A program made the position numbers and the translations under genes. The notes under the pieces were generated by a model that was not told the origin of the DNA, searched no databases, and saw only the letters and a program-made list of their open reading frames with translations. From the NCBI GenBank assembly GCA_022841475.1, contig JALHRJ010000017.1, forward strand, positions 25,795 to 89,794: a stretch of 64,000 bases of DNA, read 5' to 3'. Shown piece by piece: positions 44,042 to 53,320 of the stretch (the first letter of the stretch is position 1; every line of letters begins with the position of its first letter). Origin of the DNA: Cyclobacteriaceae bacterium (GTDB lineage Bacteria > Bacteroidota > Bacteroidia > Cytophagales > Cyclobacteriaceae).

Positions 44042-44866
44042 TTAAAATAGAGATTGTTTTTGTTCGGAAGTAACAACCAACGGTTGAAAATAAGCGGTGC
44101 CCTTGAGCGATGCTTTGATAAGTTCATTCATGCCTTCCACCACTTCGGGTGTGTATTGACTTTTGTGGCACAGCCACGAATCTTTTGCTTTTTCATGATC
44201 CGCTTCAGCGATAGGAACCCGAACAGTTAAAAACTTACTATCCACCGTAGCCAGTTGCATTGGACTATCAGCAGGAAGATTGCCAGTTGGAATAGCAGAA
44301 TAATAAAGTTGGGCAGGTTTGTCCCATGCCTGACTTTGAAATACTTCGGTAACAACTGTGCTTACCAGCCGATGATCGTGATGACCAGTCCAGCCGGAAG
44401 CACCCCAGGTTATTATCACATCTGGCTTCAGCGTAATGAAAAGTTCTTTCACTTTTTCGCGCATCGTATTAAGTTGATCATGCAGTGGACCATATCCTTC
44501 GCCCATTTTTAATTGATCGTGTAAACCAAATTGTATAGGAGGTTCGATGCCTAATTTTTCCGCAGCACAAATAAGTTCGCTGGTGCGTGCTGCCGCAAGG
44601 CTATCCCCGGCAGGAATTTTTGCATGATCGGTAATTCCTAATCGGCCATCCGTAGCAATGGCCAGATATACCTTGACTCCTTCAGCTGCATACTTAGCGA
44701 GTACTGGGCTTACAGTAGCTTCATCATCGGGGTGCGCAAATATGGCCAGGATTATGCGCGATGAATTTAAATTCTGATTATCCGTAGGGGGTGTGCATTG
44801 CGATAACATGGTTGCCATCACCATGATAAAAAGTCGGGAAGCAACTTGATTAAATTTCATAATCAT
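44042..44866 (-). CDS. PIG-L family deacetylase (lipoprotein)
   Basis: The N-terminus ends in the lipobox-like LSQC, and the domain opens with ILAIFAHPDDEATVSPVLA. AHPDDE is the zinc-binding motif of LmbE/PIG-L N-acetylglucosamine deacetylases. ITWGASGWTGHHDHRLVS carries the third metal ligand. An alternative start (ATG 44860) is possible. It lies 25 bases upstream of the M20 amidohydrolase on the same strand, so the two may act in turn on an N-acylated compound. Confidence 0.9.
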   Translation of the reverse strand: MIMKFNQVASRLFIMVMATMLSQCTPPTDNQNLNSSRIILAIFAHPDDEATVSPVLAKYAAEGVKVYLAIATDGRLGITDHAKIPAGDSLAAARTSELICAAEKLGIEPPIQFGLHDQLKMGEGYGPLHDQLNTMREKVKELFITLKPDVIITWGASGWTGHHDHRLVSTVVTEVFQSQAWDKPAQLYYSAIPTGNLPADSPMQLATVDSKFLTVRVPIAEADHEKAKDSWLCHKSQYTPEVVEGMNELIKASLKGTAYFQPLVVTSEQKQSLF

Positions 44867-44997
44867 TCGGGATGTGATTTAAAGATAGCAATTACCTGCA
44901 TTCGGGAAACGGAAAAATTGACAACGGGTAATACACTAAAAGAATGGTGATAAGAAAGTCCAGAGTTTTTAATAGATTCGATCATTAATCACGAGCC

Positions 44998-46281
44998 ATG
45001 AGCAATACAATTAACAGGCGGGATTTTATAAAAACGGGTGCCTTGGGCGCATTGGGTCTCACCATCCTGCCCTCTTTTTTAACTCGCACTCCTCCCAGCG
45101 ACAGACTACGCATTGCACACATTGGTTTAGGGGGCATGGGCAATCAACATATGAGTTGGTTTGCAGCATTGCCAGATGCCGAGATTGTTGCCTTGTGCGA
45201 TGTGGATAAAGATCACCTCGGTAGTACACTCCAAACGCTAAAGGGATTACACCCGGATACGCAGGCAAAAACCTACGAAGACTTTCGTCACATTCTAGAT
45301 CGGAAAGATATTGATGCCGTAACGATTGCAACTCCCGATCATTGGCATGCGCAAATTGCTACGCTGGCTTTTCAGGCGGGTAAAGATGTGTATGGGGAGA
45401 AACCACTTTCGTATGACGTGAAAGAAGGTCAGATGATGTTGAAGAACCTGAACAAACACGATCGCATTTTTCAGTTGGGAACTCAAATTCATGCTGGTGA
45501 TAATTACCATCGCGTAGTGGAAATTATTCGTAGTGGTGCTATTGGTAAAGTGCATACCGTGCGCATCTGGAAGGATGCCTTTTCCCCCGGTTTGGGCGAA
45601 GCCAAAGTGCAGGCCCCACCGGCTGCATTAAACTGGGATATGTGGCTGGGTCCCGCGCCATTTACGGAATATGTTCCTGAGCGCGCTCATTTCACCTATC
45701 GCTATTTTCTGGATTATTCCGGTGGTGTGTTTGCCGACTTCTGGTGTCATATTGCCGATGTAGTGTGGTGGGCGGTTCAGCCTAAAGGACTAAAAAGTGT
45801 AGCAGCCCGCGGTGAGAAAACCGATGGTCAGGCTGATGCACCTAAATGGCTGGATGCAGATTTTGAATTTGAGGGATTAAAAATATTCTGGACAACCAAA
45901 GCACCGGATGTACCCGGAGCAGCGGAACGTAATATCGGAGCTTACTTTGAAGGTGATAAGGGTACACTTATTTGTGATTACAGCACAAAGTCTATTACCA
46001 TCAACGGAGTTACCGTTTCTGAGATTACGGAAATCCCTCAGACTATAACTCGATCACCCGGGCATCAGCAAAATTTTATTGATGCTGTTAAATCACGTAC
46101 ACAACCCGAATCTAATCTGGCGTATGCACGCGACATGACGTTGCCCATGCATTTGGCGCTTGCATCCTGGCGTGTAGGTCGCACGCTTATGTGGAATGCA
46201 GCCAAAGAGAAAGTTATTGATGACAAAGAAGCCAGCGCATTGCTGTCAAGAAAGTACAGAAAGAAGTGGGATTTGATTTAG
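44998..46281 (+). CDS. Gfo/Idh/MocA-family oxidoreductase, Tat-exported
   Basis: The twin-arginine signal NRRDFIKTGALGALGLTIL starts the protein. The Rossmann domain follows with RIAHIGLGGMGNQH, VALCDVDKD, VTIATPDHWHAQIA and EKPLSYDVKEGQ, where the EKP lysine is the usual catalytic element. The C-terminal GFO_IDH domain includes DYSGGVFADFWCHIADVVWW. It is probably a periplasmic NAD(P)-dependent sugar or cyclitol dehydrogenase or a glycosidase-type relative. It may work with the Tat-exported TIM barrel at 10663, which belongs to a family commonly paired with this one. Confidence 0.92.
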   Translation: MSNTINRRDFIKTGALGALGLTILPSFLTRTPPSDRLRIAHIGLGGMGNQHMSWFAALPDAEIVALCDVDKDHLGSTLQTLKGLHPDTQAKTYEDFRHILDRKDIDAVTIATPDHWHAQIATLAFQAGKDVYGEKPLSYDVKEGQMMLKNLNKHDRIFQLGTQIHAGDNYHRVVEIIRSGAIGKVHTVRIWKDAFSPGLGEAKVQAPPAALNWDMWLGPAPFTEYVPERAHFTYRYFLDYSGGVFADFWCHIADVVWWAVQPKGLKSVAARGEKTDGQADAPKWLDADFEFEGLKIFWTTKAPDVPGAAERNIGAYFEGDKGTLICDYSTKSITINGVTVSEITEIPQTITRSPGHQQNFIDAVKSRTQPESNLAYARDMTLPMHLALASWRVGRTLMWNAAKEKVIDDKEASALLSRKYRKKWDLI

Positions 46282-46311
46282 GACAGATTACAATCAGTGC
46301 GAAGTTACCTC

Positions 46312-47337
46312 CTACTTCAAATAATTATAGGTTATAGTCTCTTCTTTCGACAAGCCTGTGTGCTTTCTGCTACGGCTAGCCTTATTCCATTTAGATCGAA
46401 AACTACCCTCGGCCCAATCCGATAATATAGTAGGGTGAATGTAACTCGATCTACAAACAGCAGGTGTGTTGCCCAGATCGGAGGCCACTGTTTTGATTAC
46501 TTCGTTGGAAACTCTTTTTCGTGCAGTTTGTGTATCCGGATCTAATTGTTTGGAAAGCCGATACGCAGTTTTCCAGGTGGCAGCCCAGGTACGAAAATCT
46601 TTGGCTGTTACTTTTGCGTGGTCGGCTGTAATATTATCAAGGTATTCGTTGATGTGATTGGCTTTGATATCAAAGTCATTTCCGTTTTTGTCTTCATAGC
46701 GAAATAAGTCCTGGTTCTTTTTTCTGCCCCCAACTTCACCCGATGCCTGGATGAGTAACACGAGATCATCTTCCCAGATTCTTCGCTTCCAGAGTTTACC
46801 CGACTTCCCCATAAATTCAAATACTGCATCCCCTGTTCCTTCAGCAGTCCTGGATCGGTCAATAATCATGTGTCCTTCCTTTAAGGTTGTTAACCCATAG
46901 GAGTTATTCTGTTTGGCATACTCATCATTGCCTACCCTGAAATGATAGCGGTCAATTAGTTTGATGATCAACGCAGCTACTTTCTCCCTGGGCATGCCTT
47001 TCAGTTTCAAATCGGCATCTACTTTCTTTCTAATCACGGGTAACATGTTAGCAAAGTCAATCATGCCATCAAATTTCTCGGCAGCGCGTGCAGTTGTCCA
47101 CTTCTCGTGATAACGGTATTGTAATCTGCCTTTCACATCTTTGCCGGTGGCTTGCAAATGTGCGGTAGCATCAATTGCGATCCAAACCTCTTCCCACGCG
47201 GGTGGCAGTACAAGTTTATTGCAGCGCTCTATTATTTTTTGGTTGGCAATCCTTTTGCCGGTGTGGTCATAATATTCCCACGTAAATTTTTTATTGGCAG
47301 CAGGCTTTTTTTTTCGTGAGATACCTTTTTTCTTCAT
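46312..47337 (-). CDS. DNA topoisomerase IB
   Basis: This eukaryotic-like topoisomerase IB is 341 aa. The N-terminal region (WEYYDHTGKRI, LPPAWEEVWIAI) is typical of the bacterial type. The catalytic pocket includes RYHFRVGNDEY and the tyrosine in VCRSSYIHPTIL. It relaxes supercoils by nicking one strand. Many Bacteroidota carry one copy. It is convergent with the Gfo/Idh gene. Confidence 0.94.
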   Translation of the reverse strand: MKKKGISRKKKPAANKKFTWEYYDHTGKRIANQKIIERCNKLVLPPAWEEVWIAIDATAHLQATGKDVKGRLQYRYHEKWTTARAAEKFDGMIDFANMLPVIRKKVDADLKLKGMPREKVAALIIKLIDRYHFRVGNDEYAKQNNSYGLTTLKEGHMIIDRSRTAEGTGDAVFEFMGKSGKLWKRRIWEDDLVLLIQASGEVGGRKKNQDLFRYEDKNGNDFDIKANHINEYLDNITADHAKVTAKDFRTWAATWKTAYRLSKQLDPDTQTARKRVSNEVIKTVASDLGNTPAVCRSSYIHPTILSDWAEGSFRSKWNKASRSRKHTGLSKEETITYNYLK

Positions 47338-47540
47338 AATGATTGCCTTGGGTTAGCAGGGTATGAATACAATCTCACAATGAAAATACTAAAACTCTGA
47401 GACTAACCAATAAAGTTGACGGAGGAGTTCATATTCACTTTATGCCCAGCTAAATCCTTCACAAATGATTTTGTTATCCTCCAGCAATTTGCGAATGTCG
47501 GAGTAGCAGGAGTTCTAACAAAATGATAAAGGGTATCTTC

Positions 47541-49201
47541 CTAATAGTGCTTCCTTACAAACGCATACGCATTTTCAAAGCAAATCTTACGCGCAAGTTC
47601 TTCAGGACGGAAACTACCGAACCACATGGGCTCTTCGCGTTTCATGCTATCTAAAATATCAACAAGGTCTTGTTCAAATAAGCTAAACTGTAGCACAGAA
47701 GAATAGCGGGGCATGGGTTGCGTGTCGCCATCAAATCCTGTACCCATGCATATGTGGTCCCAGATAATTAATGGCTCGGGCAGGTTATATTCAAACGGAA
47801 TACGTATAAATTGTTCAAGGGTCCGTCTAAACATACGCAACGCACGGTGCCTTTCCAACGGGCCAAAGTTCATACCATTAAGCCATGCATGCGGCTCGGT
47901 GCCCAGTAATCTTTTATCAAAGGAAATCCCTAACAATCCCCGGCTCCGGAATATTTCTATCACATCCTGATCGCATAAGTTGATACTCCACGCAAGAAAC
48001 CCCTTTAAGTAGAAGTCATCGGTTTCTTTTTTCTTTGCTGCGTTTTGTACCATATCTTCCAATGAATCTAGTCCTGCATAGCCGGCATGACTCGCTATAA
48101 CCGGCAAAGGATTTTGTGGATTTTCTTTATTGAAAGGCTTGATGATTTCTTTATAAAAAGTAAATCGCGCAGCCGCGCTCATATGGTTGATGTCGATGAG
48201 GATACGCTTGGCACCATTGGGTCGTAGTTCTTTATCTAACCCAAGTAACTCGCGCCAGATGTCAATACAGGCGTGCGTGATATCAAGGTCTTGCCCTTTT
48301 TGCTGATCAAATAACAGTCGAGCCTGTACAGGAAAATTTTTGGTATGACCACACAGAGAGTTATAAAAATTTTGCGCAAAGGTGATGTAAAACGGAGCGT
48401 GTTTCCAGGTTGGTAAGGTTGCATCTTGCAATGATTCTTCCCCTTTTAATTGGCGGATGCGATGTTTAAGTTTTTCCAGACTGATATCGCGGGGTGGTTC
48501 TCCAGGGCGCAAGTCTTCATCTTCAGGATTGCCAATCCCCAATGAATGAATGCCGCCCAGGGTAGGCACAATAATAATTTCATCACGCTCAGTACTAACA
48601 TTTACCTCGTGGCCATGACCCACCAGGTGATAGGATCCCCACCATTTTCTTTTTACACCTGATTCATCCAATTGAATTTCTTCGGAGGTAGCCGTAAACT
48701 GACCAGCCTTGCGAAGAAAGAAACGATATTCATTTTTTAATTCTTCAAAGTAGTCATACTCCCCTTGCTGAATTCTTTTCACCTGCCCGGGTGTTAAGTT
48801 TAACGAACGGCTATGGAGGAATGCAAAGTCTGATGGTTTTAGACTACCATATCCAGGTATAGGTTTAAGTTCCTTCACCAGCCAGGCAATTGCTTTTTCA
48901 CTTCCATACTCATGCCAGTGTTCATGCAGCTTTTGGATGAATGTTTTATCAACGCGAGTACCCTTTACACACGAAAAAATCCTTTTTCGGGTGGCGATAA
49001 CGATGCAAATAAAAGCTTGGTGCCAGACCGTACACACTTGGCTAAATCACTTTGACTATACTGATTGTGTTGAGTGTTAGGGTTTAATTTACCAGATTGA
49101 GGTATAGCCCACGGGTGTGCTGAACTTATTTCTTCTGTGGTTGATAAACGTTTGGCATCGTAGGCTAATGCGGCCGGATGGCAATGAAAATCAGCGTACA
49201 T
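47541..49201 (-). pseudogene. M19-type dipeptidase gene interrupted by a frameshift
   Basis: The N-terminal part begins MYADFHCHPAALAY at 49201, with the HxH metal motif of M19 dipeptidases. It reads to a stop just after SPPEKGFFRV. The rest continues in another frame from about 48973 to 47541 with ASHAG, GTGFDGD and other M19-like elements. The switch is at a run of six A on the + strand (48974-48979). One extra base there would join the two parts into an enzyme of about 553 aa. It has no signal peptide and an unusual insertion, so it may be a cytosolic relative. A sequencing error in the homopolymer is a serious alternative. Confidence 0.75.
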
Positions 49202-49550
49202 AATTTTCCGGATCAACCTCAAGCTTTCTCATTTCGTAAACCTCTTTCATGGTAAGCAGGTTGGCATTAAGCCGATTAAGAAGCCGCGCATGTGCAGGAG
49301 ATTCAGACCCTTGTGCCATGATTACCACCGGCACATCTTTATAGCAGGAACAAAGCCGGATTGACCGTACCATTTCGATACCGGTAACCACCGGCAATTC
49401 AAGACTACTGATCACCAGGTCAAAGCGTTCAAGACGTGTTTGAATCAGGCCTTCTAAACCCGTATGGGCCTGATGAACAAACCAGGGGCTCAATTGCTTT
49501 TTGATGATGCGAGTAACCTCTTTTTGCCGATGAACTACCAGTACCTTCAT
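49191..49550 (-). CDS. Degenerate response-regulator receiver protein
   Basis: The start is at ATG 49550 (MKVLVVHRQKEVTRIIKK). The 119-aa sequence has a receiver-like fold, but the acidic pair at its start is missing. The phospho-acceptor position reads Ser (FDLVISSLELPVV, where active receivers have Asp). It is a pseudo-receiver without an output domain. Its end overlaps the start of the M19 gene by 11 bases, so the two are probably co-expressed. Confidence 0.7.
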   Translation of the reverse strand: MKVLVVHRQKEVTRIIKKQLSPWFVHQAHTGLEGLIQTRLERFDLVISSLELPVVTGIEMVRSIRLCSCYKDVPVVIMAQGSESPAHARLLNRLNANLLTMKEVYEMRKLEVDPENYVR

Positions 49551-49703
49551 TTGACTAAACAATTAACCTTAAACTGTAGCATGTGCCACGAGTCCAATAT
49601 CGTAATGTTTTAAAATCAAAGGTTGGCCTTTAGGCACGGCATCTTGAAGAAGAGCCAAATGCTATAAAAATGAGATATGGAAACCGCGTTTTTTTTAGAT
49701 TTG

Positions 49704-49729
49704 AAAAAATGAACTAAGGATTTCCTTAG
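49704..49729 (-). terminator. Possible terminator after the two-component operon
   Basis: On the minus strand CTAAGG and CCTTAG form a 6-bp stem around AAAT (49714-49729), and T-rich sequence including six T follows. A second, similar dyad (TTAAGGAATTTCCTAA, 49755-49770) lies upstream. Confidence 0.45.
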
Positions 49730-49775
49730 ACGCACTTCTTTTTTTCTTAGAAAATTAAGGAATTTCCTAATTGAC

Positions 49776-50429
49776 TTATGTGAGAATACCGAGCTCGTAG
49801 GCTGATTTGACAAGGCCCACAGTACTTTTTACTTTTAGTTTGTGCTGCAGATTGAGCTTATGGGTTTGAACCGTCTTTTCGCTGATGAACAAGCTGGCGG
49901 CAATTTCTTTCAAGGTTTTTTCTTCGCAAATCATACGCAGCACATCGCGTTCGCGCGGTGTAAGTTCAGATAATAATGAAAACTCGGGCCGCTCGCTATG
50001 CAATTTTGTTTTCATGCTTTTGCGAAGCACATTGGCGAGTAAATCGTTATGATAAAAATCTTTATCAATCACCGCACAAATGGCTTTCTCTAGTTCTTCC
50101 GGATCGGTGTTTTTGAGCAAGAAAGAATTGACACCCAACTCAAGCATGTAAAGGATGTATTTATCACTATCGTGCATCGTGAGAATAACAATCTTCAGAT
50201 CTGGATATTTCTGAATGAGTTGACTTGCACAGTCAATGCCATTCATAACGGGCATATCCAAATCTAACAGTACAACATGCGGCATCCGTTCAGCCACTTT
50301 TTGCAGACACGCGCTACCATTTTCTGCTTCTGTCACTTCTCCAATTCGCGGGAAGGTGGAAAGCAATCGCATCATCGCCTTACGAAAAATCTGGTGATCA
50401 TCGACAACGCAAACATCAATTTTTTGCAT
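49776..50429 (-). CDS. NarL/FixJ-type response regulator
   Basis: This 217-aa protein has an N-terminal receiver with Asp10-Asp11 and phospho-acceptor Asp56 (VVLLDLDMPVMNG). The C-terminal LuxR-type helix-turn-helix (ELTPRERDVLRMICEEKTLKEIAASLFISEKTVQTHKLNL) shows standard recognition residues. It overlaps the histidine kinase gene upstream by 14 bases and forms a pair with it. The signal and targets are unknown. Confidence 0.94.
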   Translation of the reverse strand: MQKIDVCVVDDHQIFRKAMMRLLSTFPRIGEVTEAENGSACLQKVAERMPHVVLLDLDMPVMNGIDCASQLIQKYPDLKIVILTMHDSDKYILYMLELGVNSFLLKNTDPEELEKAICAVIDKDFYHNDLLANVLRKSMKTKLHSERPEFSLLSELTPRERDVLRMICEEKTLKEIAASLFISEKTVQTHKLNLQHKLKVKSTVGLVKSAYELGILT

Positions 50430-51210
50430 ATCCCTGTTGAGGTAAAAAAATTCTTACAATAGTGCCGGGTTCGTTCTTTTCGAAAGATACACATCCCTGC
50501 AGCAAGCCGGCCCTGTTTTCAATATTAAACAACCCAAGTCCATATTGGTTAATACTCAGTTTGTTTTTCTTAGGCATCTCAAAACCAACACCGTTGTCGC
50601 GAATCTCGATGCAAAGTTCTTCATCGTGCCAGGCAAAATCAATTTCAATGATGGAAGCCTTCGCATGCCGGATGGCATTGTCCAGTGCTTCCTGCACAAT
50701 ACGATATAAAAGAATCTCCTGATTTTTATCCAACGGGGTAGTCGATCCGGTGGCTGTAAAAGTAATTGCCATTGCCTCACGTACGGATAATCGACTACAC
50801 AATTCATCAAGCGCTTCGGCTAAGCCAAAGCGTTCGAGGCTTGTAGGCATAAGATCCCACGAAATTCTTAATACAGTTTCATTAAGTTGATCTATGAGAT
50901 TTTTAATTTCATTTTTATCTGCTTCCGGAGCATTCTTGGTTAACGATAACGCGGTGGAGCGAAGTGTTTGCAACAAGATGCCGGCCTCATCATGCAAAGC
51001 CTTTGATACCCGCTTGCGTTCATTTTCCTGGGCTTCAAGCGCCAGGCGTAGCATTCGTTGCTGATAGTCGGATTCAAGTTGCTTTCGGTTGAGTTGTTTT
51101 TCAGCGCTTCGCCTTTGTTGCCAGAAAACAAAGATTAAGATGATAGCCACCAGCAAACATGCGCCAGCGATGGCGACCCATGCAATAAGTGATATAGAAA
51201 GAGAATTCAC
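50416..51210 (-). CDS. NarX-type sensor histidine kinase without sensor domain
   Basis: A single N-terminal membrane helix (about 8-30) is followed by a HisKA_3 dimerisation domain with the phospho-His in SKALHDEAGILLQ. An HATPase domain follows (about 155-260; DNAIRHAKASIIEIDF, DNGVGFE, NQYGLGLFNIENRAGLL). No periplasmic sensing domain is present, so another protein or the membrane state must supply the signal. The gene is paired with the NarL-type regulator and overlaps it. Confidence 0.92.
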   Translation of the reverse strand: MNSLSISLIAWVAIAGACLLVAIILIFVFWQQRRSAEKQLNRKQLESDYQQRMLRLALEAQENERKRVSKALHDEAGILLQTLRSTALSLTKNAPEADKNEIKNLIDQLNETVLRISWDLMPTSLERFGLAEALDELCSRLSVREAMAITFTATGSTTPLDKNQEILLYRIVQEALDNAIRHAKASIIEIDFAWHDEELCIEIRDNGVGFEMPKKNKLSINQYGLGLFNIENRAGLLQGCVSFEKNEPGTIVRIFLPQQGYAKN

Positions 51211-51286
51211 CTCGGCAGCTTTCTAAATGGTTTGTACCAATGTATTTAAATTTCTCCAAATAAAATTTAGAATCATTCAAACTCCA

Positions 51287-51294
51287 TATTTTTG
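51287..51294 (+). promoter_or_regulatory. -7 promoter box for the sulfur amino-acid PLP gene
   Basis: TATTTTTG matches TAnnTTTG and ends 22 bases before the ATG at 51317. No TTG at the usual upstream distance was found. Confidence 0.4.
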
Positions 51295-51316
51295 CCCATT
51301 GCTTTAATAACAATAC

Positions 51317-52447
51317 ATGAAGAATTCCAAAGCATCCAAGCTAACACAAAGTGTTCACGTAGGGTCCGTGGGTGATCCGTTATTTGGAGGCGTTATCACG
51401 CCAATTTACCCATCAGCTGCCTACGATTACGAAACGGAGGTTCGTTATCCACGTTATTACAATACACCCAATCAAAAAGCAGTAGTGGAAAAACTGGCGG
51501 CCCTTGAAAATGGGGAAGATGGTCTTGTGTTTAGCTCAGGAATGGCCGCCATCATGACGTCCCTTTTTGCTATGGTAAAATCCGGTGATCATATCTTATT
51601 TCAGCACGACTTGTATGGAGGCACCCATCATGCAGCATTGCATGAGTTGGAACGTTATGGAATGGAATATTCAATGTCTGATGTATCTGATCTGAAATCT
51701 TTTGAAAAAGCAATCCGCAAGAACACAAAAGTAATTTACGTTGAGACGCCTTCCAATCCACTACTAAAAATTACAGATCTGGTGGGTGTTGCTAAAATTG
51801 CCCGCAAGCATGGCATCATCACCATTATTGACAATACGTTTGCAAGTCCGGTAAATCAAAACCCGATCGATTACGGAATTGATATCGTAACTCATAGCGG
51901 CACAAAATACATTGGCGGACATAGTGATATTTGCTGTGGGGCTATGGTTTCGTCAAAAAAATTAACGGAACAAATTAAACAAAGTGCACTTCACTTTGGG
52001 GGGAGCCTGGATGCTCAAACCTGTTATTTGGTTGAGCGCAGCTTAAAGACAATTGTGCTTAGGGTTCGTCAGCAAAATGAAAATGCATTGGCGATTGCTA
52101 AATTTCTTGAGGCTGAGCCTAAGGTGGGGAAAGTGTTTTATCCGGGACTTAAAAACCATCCCGGTTATGCTATTGCCAAAAAACAAATGCCAGGCGGATT
52201 TGGAGGTATGTTGTCGTTTGAGATAAAATCTGATCCGGCCCGGTTTATTAAAAAACTCAACTACATCAAGCGCGCCATCAGTCTCGGAGGTGTAGAGTCA
52301 ACCATCACCCAACCTGTTAAAACTTCGCACGCAAAGCTCACTGCTGCCGAGCGTAAAGCGGTGGGTATCTCCGACAAGCTTTTGCGTTTGTCGGTTGGTA
52401 TTGAGGAGGCAGAAGATTTGATCAACGACATTAAGCAGGCATTATGA
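51317..52447 (+). CDS. Cys/Met-metabolism PLP enzyme (cystathionine gamma-synthase/lyase type)
   Basis: This 376-aa enzyme carries RYYNTPNQKAVVEKLAALE, then GLVFSSGMAAI. The PLP lysine is in DIVTHSGTKYIGGHSD, and C-terminal SLGGVESTITQPVKTSHA is also typical. It could be cystathionine gamma-synthase, cystathionine gamma-lyase or O-succinylhomoserine sulfhydrylase; motifs alone do not decide. It overlaps the GNAT gene by 4 bases. Confidence 0.93.
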   Translation: MKNSKASKLTQSVHVGSVGDPLFGGVITPIYPSAAYDYETEVRYPRYYNTPNQKAVVEKLAALENGEDGLVFSSGMAAIMTSLFAMVKSGDHILFQHDLYGGTHHAALHELERYGMEYSMSDVSDLKSFEKAIRKNTKVIYVETPSNPLLKITDLVGVAKIARKHGIITIIDNTFASPVNQNPIDYGIDIVTHSGTKYIGGHSDICCGAMVSSKKLTEQIKQSALHFGGSLDAQTCYLVERSLKTIVLRVRQQNENALAIAKFLEAEPKVGKVFYPGLKNHPGYAIAKKQMPGGFGGMLSFEIKSDPARFIKKLNYIKRAISLGGVESTITQPVKTSHAKLTAAERKAVGISDKLLRLSVGIEEAEDLINDIKQAL

Positions 52448-52896
52448 TTACTGTGCGCCCAGCTACTATTGATGATGCTTTGGCGATCATTGACTTTCAA
52501 CTCAACATGGCTATGGAGACGGAAAGTCTTACGCTGGATTATCCCACGGTTACCCGAGGTGTGCATGCAGTGTTTGAAGATTCAACCAAGGGGTCTTACT
52601 ATGTAGCTGTTGATGATAAGAAAATAATAGGGAGCCTGATGACAACCTACGAGTGGAGTGATTGGCGATGTGGAACAGTGATCTGGATACAGTCGGTATA
52701 CATAATAAAAAATTATCGGGGACAAGGAGTGTACAAGAAATTATATCAGTACATCCAGCAACTGGTTACCCCGGAATCAGGCTACCGGGGTATTCGCCTA
52801 TATGTCGATAAGACAAATATCCCTGCGCAACGTGTATATGAAAAGCTGGGAATGAATGGAGAACACTATCAGGTGTATGAATGGATGAAGGGTTAA
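52444..52896 (+). CDS. GNAT-family N-acetyltransferase
   Basis: This 150-aa protein opens with ITVRPATIDDALAIIDFQ and has the acetyl-CoA loop IIKNYRGQGVYKKLY (RGxGxxxxL variant). The C-terminal strand is RVYEKLGMNGEHYQVYEW. It is translationally coupled to the PLP enzyme (ATGA overlap). Its substrate is unknown. Confidence 0.9.
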   Translation: MITVRPATIDDALAIIDFQLNMAMETESLTLDYPTVTRGVHAVFEDSTKGSYYVAVDDKKIIGSLMTTYEWSDWRCGTVIWIQSVYIIKNYRGQGVYKKLYQYIQQLVTPESGYRGIRLYVDKTNIPAQRVYEKLGMNGEHYQVYEWMKG

Positions 52897-52966
52897 ATAC
52901 GCCATTCAATAAGTGAGTTCGAAAGTTTAGTTAGCTTAGTAATGACATTTCTAAACCCCACCTCAT

Positions 52967-53320
52967 ATGACACACGCTGGCAAATCAGTTTATTATTTCG
53001 GATTTTATTTGTTGATTTTAGGAGCTACGTTAACGGGCTTTCCTAATGTATTGCTTTCTACATTTCAGTTTCCGGAGACAAACGAAATCTGGATACGCGT
53101 AGTGGGTGTTCTCGTATTTAACATTGGTTTGTATTATGTTTTTATGGCTCCCACCCGCAGTACATTATTCTACTCAATATCGGTTTATACCCGGGCCTCT
53201 ATTCTTGTTTGGTTTATTGTTTTTGTTTTGATGGGCTGGGCACCCACCCCTTTAATTTTATTTGGTGCGGTTGATATGGCGGGCGCAATCTGGACATTTT
53301 TTGCAATGAAAAGAAAGTAG
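52967..53320 (+). CDS. Small integral membrane protein
   Basis: This 117-aa protein has four predicted helices (about 10-30, 42-62, 72-92 and 96-114). It contains LLILGATLTGFPNVLL and WIRVVGVLVFNIGLYYVFMAPT. No named family was recognised, though similar short four-helix proteins occur across Bacteroidota. Its stop codon directly abuts that of the next, convergent gene. Confidence 0.75.
   Translation: MTHAGKSVYYFGFYLLILGATLTGFPNVLLSTFQFPETNEIWIRVVGVLVFNIGLYYVFMAPTRSTLFYSISVYTRASILVWFIVFVLMGWAPTPLILFGAVDMAGAIWTFFAMKRK

Noticed and set aside
47338..47540. Possible short coding remnant (minus strand, ending CEGFSWA)
   Set aside because: About 25 codons are open after a stop, with no start and no recognised similarity; it could be chance.
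47541..49201. Programmed -1/+1 frameshift in the M19 gene
   Set aside because: A T6 run could allow slippage, but no stimulatory structure or family precedent was seen; a sequencing error or a real mutation is simpler.
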